Assembly (NCBI RefSeq): GCF_029813785.1
Contig: NZ_JARVKY010000015.1
Location: 62,001-126,000 of the forward strand
DNA from: Streptomyces sp. DH41
GTDB taxonomy: Bacteria; Actinomycetota; Actinomycetes; Streptomycetales; Streptomycetaceae
Length of the DNA stretch: 64,000 bases
Direction of reading: 5' to 3'
Shown: piece after piece, positions 19,056-26,153 of the stretch
Layout: each line of letters begins with the position of its first letter
How positions within the stretch are numbered: position 1 is the stretch's first letter
Position numbers and translations under genes: made by a program
Notes under the pieces: generated by a model
What the model saw: only the letters and a program-made list of their open reading frames with translations
Told to the model about the DNA's origin: nothing
Databases searched by the model: none

Positions 19056-20501
19056 TCACGCGGCGGAAGCCCAGGCCTCCATCAGTTGCTCGGGCCCGTA
19101 CGTCGCCGCCGGGCCGTCCACTGTGAACCCGGACCGGGACACCGCGACGAGGGGAGTGTCCTCGTCGGCCCCGGGGACGGCCAGGGCGTCCCGGGCCAGT
19201 GAGGCCAGGGCACGGTGGTCGAAGGGGCCGTGCTCGTGCCACTTGACCGAGCCGACGAACCCGATCTCGCGCGCCGGATACCGGTCCGCCCCTACGAGAT
19301 CGACCTCGGGATTGTTCGTACGAGGCCACCAGCCACCCACTTCTCTCACCTGCGGCCACGTGTCGTCGGGCAGCAGTCGGGCCAGGGACTCCCTTACGAC
19401 GGGTTCGATCGCCCGCCCGCGCCACGAGGTCCAGCCGCGCTCGACCGCCTCGGCCACGATCCGGCCGCGCCCGCGTTCGATCTCCGGGATCCCCTGTTCG
19501 AGGAAGGCGAGCCAGAAACGCAGGTAGGGGTCGGCGACGCGGTAGCGGCGGTCACGGTCACCGGGGCGGCTGGAGAGCGGGGTGTCGACGGCGATCAGCC
19601 GTTTGTCCGCGAGGGTGTGCAGGGCGGGGTTCAGCGAGCCGGGCGGGAGCGGCCGGTCGGCCGTCCCGGCCTTCGCGGCGATCGTCCCGAAGGTCCGCTC
19701 ACCGCTGCCGACCACGGAGAGCACGTGCCTGGCCTGAAGGGCGGTCCGGAACTCGGCGGCCAGCGCCCGCTCGGCCGAGACGAGGAGGGGAGAGGTCGGA
19801 TCGTCGAGGGCGCGGGAGAGGAAGTCGGTACGGCTCTCGCCTTCCCGCCACTCCTGGCAGATGAGGGGCAGACCGCCGGTGATCAGGTGCGCGTCGAAGG
19901 CTTCGGCGGCGGGCAGCCCGGTCATGGCCATGACCTCGGCGGGGGAGAGGGGCGCGAGGACCATCTCGACCCCTCGCTGGTGGAAGGGGCGGCCGTAGGC
20001 GGAGAGCTGCTCCATCATCGCCAGGTCGCTGCCGATGAGGACGAGCAGCACGGGCTTGCGGCTCAGCACCCGGTCCCACACGGTCTGCAGGGTGCCTTCC
20101 AGAACCGGGTCGCCTTCGAGCATCCAGGGCAGCTCGTCGAGTACGACGATGCTGGGGGCGTCGTCCGGGAGCACGGCTGCGAGCTGGCGCAGGGCGGTGT
20201 CCCACTCGGCGACGGTGGTGACGCCGGCGAGGAGGGCGGTGTCGGGCAGCGAGGAGTGCCGGACCTCGTCGAGGAAGCGAACCCGTTCCCGGTGGGCGTC
20301 CTCGCCCCGGGTGGCCTGGTGGACGACGTAGGGCACCCGGGCGCGCTCACAGAAGAGGTCGACGAGCCGGGACTTCCCGACCCGGCGCCGCCCGCGGAGG
20401 AGCAGGGCACGGCCGCGCTGGTCGCCCCGACCCTCGCGTACCCAGTCGAGGTGGCGGTTGAGGGTGGCCAGCTCGGATGTGCGGCCTACGAAGCCTGGCA
20501 T
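19056..20501 (-). CDS. STAND-like AAA ATPase with DUF234-type C-terminal domain
   Basis: A 481-aa ATPase of the ATPase_2/DUF234 group. N-terminal MPGFVGRTSELATLNRHL is followed by Walker A RGRRRVGKSRLVDLF, Walker B SIVVLDELPWM and sensor LVLIGSDLAMM. A winged-helix segment lies around 270-320, then RYRVADPYLRFWLAF. The C-terminal DUF234 PD-(D/E)XK-like segment shows NPEVDLVGADRYPAREIGFVG. ATG at 20501 has AAAGGTGA just upstream. These genes often travel in accessory DNA; the flanks here contain remnants and AT-richer promoter DNA, consistent with that. Confidence 0.85.
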   Translation of the reverse strand: MPGFVGRTSELATLNRHLDWVREGRGDQRGRALLLRGRRRVGKSRLVDLFCERARVPYVVHQATRGEDAHRERVRFLDEVRHSSLPDTALLAGVTTVAEWDTALRQLAAVLPDDAPSIVVLDELPWMLEGDPVLEGTLQTVWDRVLSRKPVLLVLIGSDLAMMEQLSAYGRPFHQRGVEMVLAPLSPAEVMAMTGLPAAEAFDAHLITGGLPLICQEWREGESRTDFLSRALDDPTSPLLVSAERALAAEFRTALQARHVLSVVGSGERTFGTIAAKAGTADRPLPPGSLNPALHTLADKRLIAVDTPLSSRPGDRDRRYRVADPYLRFWLAFLEQGIPEIERGRGRIVAEAVERGWTSWRGRAIEPVVRESLARLLPDDTWPQVREVGGWWPRTNNPEVDLVGADRYPAREIGFVGSVKWHEHGPFDHRALASLARDALAVPGADEDTPLVAVSRSGFTVDGPAATYGPEQLMEAWASAA

Positions 20502-20967
20502 GGATCACCTTTCGAGTTTGCTCGCTTTGAGCATACTCAAGTGAACCATAGTATGAGAGATGCGAGTGTCGAAACTCATTTGGAGCAGCAACACACGCGT
20601 TCTGCGCCACACTCGGCACCACTGCCGAGCGCTTTCGCTCTCCAGTGGGCCTCTGCGACATCTACATACAGGGGCCTGACAGTGTGGAGCTGATAGAGGC
20701 GAAGAGTCGCCCGATCCGCCCGACGAGCGCGAACTTCAGCTGCTCCACGTACGGCGTTGATTGCATCCACCGGGTGTCTTCCGGCGTCTTCCGGCGAGTA
20801 CCGGCACCGGACGACAGGCGGTGTCCTATGAGGAAGTTGTGGATCGCGAGCTGAGTCCATCGACCCCTCAGTGAGTCGGCCGGAGTCCCGTCCTGTGTGA
20901 ACGGGACTCCAACAGTGTGGGCGCAGGGATCCCCCACCGCACCGATGTCGGTGGCCTCTCTCCGCCG
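20502..20967. other. AT-richer intergenic region with palindromes
   Basis: A 466-bp gap. Near the ATPase gene it holds two interlocked inverted repeats: TTGAG-cata-CTCAA (20527-20540) and CATACT...AGTATG (20532-20537 and 20550-20555), good candidates for an operator. Further on, a 91-codon minus-strand frame (20662-20937) contains PADSLRGRWTQLAIHNFLIG, vaguely like the start of class II fumarase/aspartase proteins, but it breaks off and is not called as a gene. Confidence 0.45.
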
Positions 20968-22017
20968 TCATGCGAACGCCGGCATGATCCGTTCGTTGAT
21001 CAGCCGCAGCTGCGTGTCCACGTCCGCCGCCGCTGGCAGATCGCGGCCCGTGAAGGTCTTCACCAGGGTGCGGTCGGTGATCGCGCAGATCATGTGGTTC
21101 ACGCCGCTGGGGGCGATGTCCCGTTCGATCTTCTCCCGGCACTCCTCGGGGGTGCCCGCGACGGAGAGGCGTTCGGCGATCTCCGGGGTGGTCAGTTCGA
21201 TGCCGCGGGCCAGGTCGCCGGCGCCGATCGCGTCGATGACCGGCTTCAGCTCGGCCGGGTCCACGCCGTTGCGGCGCAGTTGCTCCTCGGGCATCGAGGA
21301 CGCGTAGATGCCGACCATGCTGCGCGCCGCCTCCTTGGCCGCCGCAGAGTCGGGGCCGGTCGCGAAGACAACCCAGGCCCCGATGTCCAGGGACCGCCAG
21401 TCCTTGCCGGCGCGCTCCGCGCCCGCCCGGATGTGGTGCACGGCGTAGTCGTAGGCCTCGCGGGTGTAGCTCAGGGCGTGGTGGCAGCCGTCGGACAACT
21501 CCCCGGCCGCCTCGAAGGACTTCGGGCCCCGCATCGCGCCGAGCTTCAGCGGCAGTCGGTCCTGCACGGGGCGGGCGAACGTGAACAGGCCGTCGTAGGA
21601 GAAGAACTCGCCGTCGTGCGTGATCGCGCCCTCGTCGAGGAAGGTGCGCATCACGTGCAGGGCTTCCTTGACCCGTGACAGTGGCCTGGTGCGGGCCCAG
21701 TCGATGCGGTACTGGGCGAGCAGGCCGAAGTTGCCGCTGGACAGGACGCCCTCGGCGCGGCCGCCGGACAGTTCGTCGAGCGTGGCGAGGGCCTGTGCGA
21801 TCAGGGTCGGCTCGCGCAGCGTGACCGGGGAGACGCTCGGGCCGAGGCGGATGCGGCTCGTGCGGCCGGCGGCCGCCGCGAAGAGGAGCCACAGGTCCTT
21901 GTGCCAGGTCTCGTCGGCGGCGTAGCAGGCGTGGAAGCCCAGCTCGTCGGCGAGTTGGATGGATGCCAGCGACTCGGTCAGGGGGTAGTCGGGGAGCATC
22001 GCGTAGCTGAACTTCAC
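20968..22017 (-). CDS. LLM-class F420-dependent oxidoreductase
   Basis: A 349-aa luciferase-like monooxygenase-fold protein, most like F420-dependent dehydrogenases. Visible motifs are the N-terminal ADELGFHACYAADETWHKD, RIRLGPSVSPVTLREPT, LATLDELSGGRAEGVLSSGN and the late GTPEECREKIE. GTG at 22017 is preceded by GGAAGG with an 8-base gap and gives the family-typical VKFSYAMLPD start; a GTG three codons upstream lies inside that ribosome site. The substrate is unknown. It is divergent from the xylanase gene. An F420:NADPH oxidoreductase gene elsewhere in the window (56189) could supply reduced F420. Confidence 0.87.
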   Translation of the reverse strand: MKFSYAMLPDYPLTESLASIQLADELGFHACYAADETWHKDLWLLFAAAAGRTSRIRLGPSVSPVTLREPTLIAQALATLDELSGGRAEGVLSSGNFGLLAQYRIDWARTRPLSRVKEALHVMRTFLDEGAITHDGEFFSYDGLFTFARPVQDRLPLKLGAMRGPKSFEAAGELSDGCHHALSYTREAYDYAVHHIRAGAERAGKDWRSLDIGAWVVFATGPDSAAAKEAARSMVGIYASSMPEEQLRRNGVDPAELKPVIDAIGAGDLARGIELTTPEIAERLSVAGTPEECREKIERDIAPSGVNHMICAITDRTLVKTFTGRDLPAAADVDTQLRLINERIMPAFA

Positions 22018-22123
22018 GGGCGACACCTTCCGGTGCGGGAAACGGTGTGCGGCTGTCTGGCGCTCTGCCTCCCCGAGGATGTTGGGTCCGGCTCTTCGTT
22101 GTCCAGAGGGCCGGTAGTCGTCG

Positions 22124-22134
22124 AAAGTTTCGGT
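22124..22134. promoter_or_regulatory. Palindromic CGAAA/TTTCG element upstream of xlnB
   Basis: CGAAAGTTTCG is a perfect 11-bp palindrome about 107 bp from the oxidoreductase start and 230 bp from the xylanase start. It belongs to a set of GAAA/TTTC motifs in this gap, resembling sequences implicated in Streptomyces xylanase gene control. Confidence 0.45.
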
Positions 22135-22222
22135 GAGGTTGACAGTGATTTCTGATCACTCTTCCGCCTGGCGCTTTCCTGGATGAATTATTCGGTGCGT
22201 ACAGCCGGGATGACGTGCCCTG

Positions 22223-22294
22223 ACTTTCGTTTCGCGGCAGGCGGTGACGGAGCGAAGGTTTCGAAACTTCTACCGAAAGTGTTGACGCTTGACG
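22223..22294 (+). promoter_or_regulatory. xlnB promoter region with clustered TTTCG/CGAAA motifs
   Basis: Within 75 bp lie ACTTTCGTTTCG (22223-22234), the palindrome GTTTCGAAAC (22258-22267) and CGAAAGTG (22274-22281), then overlapping TTGACG -35-like hexamers at 22282 and 22289. The arrangement suggests a repressor site directly over the promoter. The -10 element is not clear. Confidence 0.45.
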
Positions 22295-22360
22295 AGTGCA
22301 GGCCAACACTGGCGCCGTTGTCGCACCCTCACGAGACCCTCACGAGAGGAAGCACCCCCC

Positions 22361-23368
22361 ATGAACGTGCTCGTCCACCCCGGGCGCCGCAGAAGCGGCC
22401 CCGTCACGCTGCTCGTCAGAAGCGCGTGGGCCTTCGCGCTGGCCGCGCTGGCCGCGATGATGCTGCCGGGCACCGCCCACGCCGGCACGGTCGTCACGAC
22501 CAACCAGGAGGGCACCAACAACGGCTACTACTACTCGTTCTGGACCGACAGCCAGGGCACCGTCTCCATGGACATGGGTTCCGGCGGCCAGTACAGCACC
22601 TCATGGCGCAACACCGGCAACTTCGTCGCGGGCAAGGGCTGGAGCAACGGCGGGCGCCGGACCGTGCAGTACTCGGGGACCTTCAACCCGTCCGGCAACG
22701 CCTACCTGACGCTTTACGGGTGGACGTCGAACCCGCTCGTCGAGTACTACATCGTCGACAACTGGGGCACCTACCGGCCCACGGGTGAGTACAAGGGCAC
22801 CGTGACCTCCGACGGAGGCACCTACGACATCTACAAGACGACCCGCCACAACGCGCCCTCCGTCGAAGGCACCCGCACCTTCGACCAGTACTGGAGCGTG
22901 CGGCAGTCCAGGCGGACCGGCGGCACCATCACCACCGGCAACCACTTCGACGCCTGGGCGCGGGCCGGAATGCCGATGGGCAACTTCAGCTACTACATGA
23001 TCATGGCCACCGAGGGCTACCAGAGCAGCGGCAGTTCCAACATCACCGTCGGCGGTACGGGCGGCGGCGGTGGCGGCGACAACGGTGGTGGCGGCGGGGG
23101 TGGCGGGTGCACCGCCACGGTCTCCGCCGGGCAGAAGTGGGGCGACCGGTACAACCTCGACGTCTCCGTCAGCGGGGCCAGCGACTGGACGGTGACGATG
23201 AACGTGCCGTCCCCGGCGAAGGTCCTGTCGACCTGGAACGTCAACGCGAGTTATCCCAGTGCGCAGACGCTGACCGCCAAGTCCAACGGCAGCGGCAACA
23301 ACTGGGGTGCCACCATCCAGGCCAACGGCAACTGGACCTGGCCCTCGGTCTCCTGCAGTGCGGGCTGA
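22361..23368 (+). CDS. xlnB: Endo-1,4-beta-xylanase, GH11, with xylan-binding domain
   Basis: A 335-aa secreted xylanase that cuts the xylan backbone. The signal peptide (RSAWAFALAALAAMMLPGTAHA) is preceded by an RRR stretch. The GH11 jelly roll spans about 42-230, with the nucleophile Glu in NPLVEYYIVDNWG and acid/base Glu in MIMATEGYQSSG. A Gly-rich linker leads to an 86-residue C-terminal binding domain (CTATVSAGQKWGDRYNL to SCSAG) related to CBM2. Overall it is very close to S. lividans XlnB. GAGGA lies ten bases before the ATG. The acetylxylan esterase gene follows after 34 bp, forming an operon. Confidence 0.96.
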   Translation: MNVLVHPGRRRSGPVTLLVRSAWAFALAALAAMMLPGTAHAGTVVTTNQEGTNNGYYYSFWTDSQGTVSMDMGSGGQYSTSWRNTGNFVAGKGWSNGGRRTVQYSGTFNPSGNAYLTLYGWTSNPLVEYYIVDNWGTYRPTGEYKGTVTSDGGTYDIYKTTRHNAPSVEGTRTFDQYWSVRQSRRTGGTITTGNHFDAWARAGMPMGNFSYYMIMATEGYQSSGSSNITVGGTGGGGGGDNGGGGGGGGCTATVSAGQKWGDRYNLDVSVSGASDWTVTMNVPSPAKVLSTWNVNASYPSAQTLTAKSNGSGNNWGATIQANGNWTWPSVSCSAG

Positions 23369-23402
23369 CCCCGGACACGAGGAGAGGGGAGGATCCACTC
23401 GT

Positions 23403-24413
23403 ATGCCCACTCGTATGCGTATTCGTCAGCGCATCACACCTCGTCAGTCGCTGCGTTCCCTGGTCACCGGGGTGGCCGTCGCCGCGCTGGCGGCCGCGGG
23501 CACCGTCGCCGCCGACGCGGGCCCGGCGCGAGCCGCCGCCTGCAACGGCTACGTCGGGCTCACCTTCGACGACGGCCCCTCCGGCAACACCCAGGCCCTG
23601 CTCAACGCGCTCAGGCAGAACGGGCTGCGGGCCACCATGTTCAACCAGGGCCAGTACGCGGCCCAGAACCCGTCCCTGGTCCGGGCGCAGGTCGACGCGG
23701 GCATGTGGGTCGCCAACCACAGCTACACCCACCCGCACATGACCCAGCTGAGCCAGTCGCAGATGGACTCGGAGATCTCCCGGACCCAGCAGGCCATCGC
23801 GAGCGCGGGCGGCGGGACACCGGAACTGTTCCGTCCTCCGTACGGCGAGACCAACGCGACGTTGCGGTCGGTCGAGGCCAAGTACGGGCTGACCGAGGTG
23901 ATCTGGGACGTCGACTCGCAGGACTGGAACAACGCCAGTACCGACGCGATCGTGCAGGCCGCCTCCCGGCTGGGTAACGGCCAGGTCATCCTCATGCACG
24001 ACTGGCCCGCCAACACGCTCGCGGCCATTCCGCGCATCGCGCGGACCCTGGAGAGCAAGGGCCTGTGCTCCGGCATGATCTCACCGCAGACCGGCCGCGC
24101 GGTCGCCCCCGACGGCGGCAGCGGGGGCGGCGGCGGCGGTGAAGGTGGTGGCTGCACCGCCACGCTCTCCGCCGGGCAGCGGTGGGGGGACCGGTACAAC
24201 CTCAACGTCGCGGTCAGCGGGTCGAGTGACTGGACCGTGACGATGAACGTGCCGTCCCCGGCGAGGGTCCTGTCGACCTGGAACATCAACGCCAGTTACC
24301 CGAGCGCGCAGACGCTGACCGCCAAGTCGAACGGCAGCGGAAGCAACTGGGGCGCCACCATCCAGGCCAACGGCAACTGGAGCTGGCCCACGGTCTCCTG
24401 CGGCGCGGGCTGA
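23403..24413 (+). CDS. axeA: Acetylxylan esterase, CE4 family, with xylan-binding domain
   Basis: A 336-aa secreted esterase that removes acetyl groups from xylan, helping XlnB. After a signal ending ARA, the NodB-fold domain shows all CE4 motifs: TFDDGPSG (catalytic base and metal Asp), HSYTHPHM (metal His pair), RPPYGE, DVDSQDW and ILMHDW. A Gly/Glu linker precedes a C-terminal domain nearly identical to that of XlnB (about 90 percent by eye). It matches S. lividans AxeA in layout. ATG 23403 lies downstream of GGGGAGG; ATG 23415 is an alternative. A strong terminator follows. Confidence 0.95.
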   Translation: MPTRMRIRQRITPRQSLRSLVTGVAVAALAAAGTVAADAGPARAAACNGYVGLTFDDGPSGNTQALLNALRQNGLRATMFNQGQYAAQNPSLVRAQVDAGMWVANHSYTHPHMTQLSQSQMDSEISRTQQAIASAGGGTPELFRPPYGETNATLRSVEAKYGLTEVIWDVDSQDWNNASTDAIVQAASRLGNGQVILMHDWPANTLAAIPRIARTLESKGLCSGMISPQTGRAVAPDGGSGGGGGGEGGGCTATLSAGQRWGDRYNLNVAVSGSSDWTVTMNVPSPARVLSTWNINASYPSAQTLTAKSNGSGSNWGATIQANGNWSWPTVSCGAG

Positions 24414-24434
24414 CCCGGGCCCGGAGCACGCACG

Positions 24435-24472
24435 TCGTGTGGCACGGCGGTTGTGGACGCCGTGCCACACGA
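24435..24472 (+). terminator. Terminator of the xlnB-axeA operon
   Basis: Perfect 15-bp arms TCGTGTGGCACGGCG (24435-24449) and CGCCGTGCCACACGA (24458-24472) with an 8-base loop, 22 bases after the axeA stop. There is no long T-run, as is common in Streptomyces terminators. Confidence 0.8.
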
Positions 24473-24551
24473 GTGCCGGCCCCCCCCGAAAAGCAAGTGC
24501 GCGCCCCCGAAGAGCCGGGATACGTTCATGCCTGTTCGAAGGGGGACCGAC

Positions 24552-25283
24552 ATGGCGAAGCTGAACCAGATCATCGCTGTCGAAAAGGGCGTCAAGAGCA
24601 AGTCGCTCCAGGACATCACCGCGGCGCACCAGAAGGTGCAGAAGCCGGCGCTGCTCGCCGGGATCTCGCGTACGTACCAGCCGAAGGACGAGGAGGGCGA
24701 GCAGCTGCCGCCCGAGTCCACGCGGGTGCAGGTGCAGGCCGAGGACGTGCTGCGTGAGATGGCGGCGTCGCTGACGCGGCTGTTCGACGTGACGGCGACG
24801 AAGGACTGGGCGAACTGCGCGGCCCGCGCGGACGTCACGGTCGACGGACGGACGGTCGTCGCGGACGTACCGGTCAGCTATCTGCTCTTCCTGGAGAAGC
24901 AGCTCACCGACCTGCACTCCTTCGTCAAGAAGCTTCCCACGCTCGACGCCGCCGAGTCCTGGGCCCAGGACCCGTCCACGGACTGGTGGAAGACCGACCC
25001 GGTCCGCACGATCCGGACGAAGAAGGTCCCGCGCAACCACGTCAAGGCCGAGGCGACCGACAAGCACCCGGCGCAGGTCGAGGTGTACTACGAGGACGTG
25101 CCCATCGGGTACTGGACGACCGTGAAGTTCTCCGGAGCGCTTCCGGCGCGGCGGGTGAACGAGTTGCTGGAGCGGGTCGAGAAGCTTCAGCAGGCCGTGA
25201 AGTTCGCCCGCGAGGAGGCCAACGGCGCCGAGGTCACCGACCATCGGGTCGGCGACGCGGTGTTCGGCTACCTGTTCGGCTGA
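24552..25283 (+). CDS. Conserved-looking protein of unknown family beside a Y-RNA-like locus
   Basis: A 243-aa soluble protein (MAKLNQIIAVEKGVKSKSLQ...). It is charged, with a short Lys-rich N-terminal region, a middle segment VSYLLFLEKQLTDLHSFVKK, a Trp-rich stretch SWAQDPSTDWWKTDPVRTIR, and a C-terminal helical segment RRVNELLERVEKLQQAVKFA. No transmembrane segment, signal, Walker, HTH or nuclease motif is apparent, and it is not a TROVE/Ro60 protein. GGGGGA precedes the ATG by five bases. The tRNA-like RNA at 25504-25607 lies 220 bp downstream on the same strand, so a role as RNA partner is worth testing, but that is inference. Confidence 0.8.
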   Translation: MAKLNQIIAVEKGVKSKSLQDITAAHQKVQKPALLAGISRTYQPKDEEGEQLPPESTRVQVQAEDVLREMAASLTRLFDVTATKDWANCAARADVTVDGRTVVADVPVSYLLFLEKQLTDLHSFVKKLPTLDAAESWAQDPSTDWWKTDPVRTIRTKKVPRNHVKAEATDKHPAQVEVYYEDVPIGYWTTVKFSGALPARRVNELLERVEKLQQAVKFAREEANGAEVTDHRVGDAVFGYLFG

Positions 25284-25503
25284 GGCACAGGCCGCCCGGA
25301 CACGGGCAGCCTCCATGATCGCCCCCGCGTGTGAGCGCGGGGGTGCGCGACAGGCGCGGGCCGGATTGAGGACCGGTTCGCGCGGTGAGCGCAAGCTGAA
25401 ACTGAAGTTCAGCCTGAAGAGGCGCGGGCGACGATCGTCCGGGCCGTCAATCTCAGACTCTCGCTCCAGCTTCAGTATCGCCGCCGATCGCCGGGGCGAC
25501 CGG
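25284..25503 (+). other. Structured leader of the tRNA-like RNA locus
   Basis: Non-coding sequence between the 243-aa gene and the Y-RNA-like element. It contains a hairpin GCGCGGGCCGG / CCGGTTCGCGC (about 25355-25384) and repeated ctgaa/ttcag words (25396-25419 and 25470-25475). Part of it may belong to the transcript. No gene is supported. Confidence 0.4.
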
Positions 25504-25607
25504 GGACGGACGAACGCCGTCGGATGCGAGTTCGACTCTCGCCTGCACCTCTCACCTGGTGCGGTAGTTCAAAGGAAGAACACGACGGCATGATGACTGA
25601 TCCGTCC
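25504..25607 (+). ncRNA. Y-RNA-like (YrlA-type) RNA with circularly permuted tRNA fold
   Basis: Reading 5' to 3': outer strand GGACGGA; CGAAC; inner stem strand GCCGTCG (25516-25522); variable loop; T-arm GCGAG-TTCGACT-CTCGC (25526-25542) with a canonical TTCRANY loop; 3' acceptor strand CTGCACC (25543-25549); loop tctcacct; 5' acceptor strand GGTGCGG (25558-25564); TA as U8/A9; D-arm GTTC-AAAGGAA-GAAC with the loop GG (25567-25581); inner strand CGACGGC (25583-25589); ATGATGACTGA; outer strand TCCGTCC (25601-25607). Both 7-bp stems and all arms pair, with one G-T pair in the acceptor. The order is a tRNA cut at the anticodon and closed at the acceptor. The CGAA opposite TGACTGA internal loop matches what I remember of Ro60-binding Y RNA stems. 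Known YrlA RNAs mimic tRNA; membership here is inference. Confidence 0.75.
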
Positions 25608-25752
25608 TCTTAAACGCCGCCGGCGTGCGCAATTGGGTGGCATCCCCAGGGGCCCGGGAGCTGGATACGACTCCCGGGCTCCGTCACGTCCGGGCTCCGT
25701 CACGTCCAGGCTCCGCCGGGCCGGGTGAGCAGCCGCCGACGGTGGCGCTCGA
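25608..25752 (+). other. Second tRNA-like/hairpin element and short tandem duplication
   Basis: Directly after the Y-like RNA comes gcgcaattgggtggc, like a D-arm, then a perfect 9-bp hairpin GCCCGGGAG (25652-25660) and CTCCCGGGC (25671-25679) with a 10-base loop containing GGATACGA, like an enlarged T-arm or an intrinsic terminator. A 16-bp unit beginning gggctccgtcacg is then duplicated (25677-25708). No matching acceptor strand is visible, so it is not a normal tRNA. The rest up to 25752 shows nothing else. Confidence 0.45.
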
Positions 25753-26103
25753 TCAGGCTCCCGGCGCGCCCAGTGACCGCCTCGCCACCCGCTCCAGATG
25801 CCGCCCGAACACCTCCCGCGCCTGAGGCGTCAGCGTCCGCAGGGCCACCAACGCCGTGATCACGACGTCGCACAGTTCCGCCTCGACGTCGCCCCACGTG
25901 TGGGTGACGCCCTTGCGCGGGTTCTGGCCGGTCACGCCGATCACCGCCTCGGAGACCTCGCCGACCTCCTCGGACAGCTTCAGCATGCGCAGCAGGAGGC
26001 CCTCCCTGCCGCCGACGGGCTGGTCCGCCTCCAGCCACTTCCACAGGGCGTCGACGGTGGTCCAGAGGTCGGCGGGCGCGCTGCCGTCATCGTCGTCGTT
26101 CAT
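25753..26103 (-). CDS. MazG-like nucleotide pyrophosphohydrolase
   Basis: A 116-aa all-alpha NTP-PPase of the MazG-like group. The metal-binding signature is partly clear: LKLSEEVGEVSEAVIGVTG (the EExxE helix) and DVEAELCDVVITALVAL (the ExxD helix). Such proteins hydrolyse canonical or modified NTPs to NMP and pyrophosphate. The ribosome site upstream of ATG 26103 is weak. The 50-bp gap to the DoxX gene upstream suggests both may be in one transcript. Confidence 0.85.
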   Translation of the reverse strand: MNDDDDGSAPADLWTTVDALWKWLEADQPVGGREGLLLRMLKLSEEVGEVSEAVIGVTGQNPRKGVTHTWGDVEAELCDVVITALVALRTLTPQAREVFGRHLERVARRSLGAPGA

Positions 26104-26153
26104 GCGGGGCAGCCTGCCACGGGCGGCCGGGGACGCGATACGTGATCGCCGCG

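Noticed and set aside
20662..20937. 91-codon minus-strand frame with a faint class II fumarase-like start
   Set aside because: Similarity covers only about 20 residues by eye, there is no continuation and no ribosome site. It could be a remnant but is too weak to call.
25504..25607. Ordinary tRNA gene
   Set aside because: The T-arm and acceptor 3' strand come before the acceptor 5' strand and D-arm and there is no anticodon loop; the order only fits a permuted, Y-RNA-like molecule.
25504..25607. Permuted tmRNA
   Set aside because: No tag-peptide reading frame or pseudoknots are seen, and the two halves are joined by only eight bases with a Y-RNA-type outer stem.
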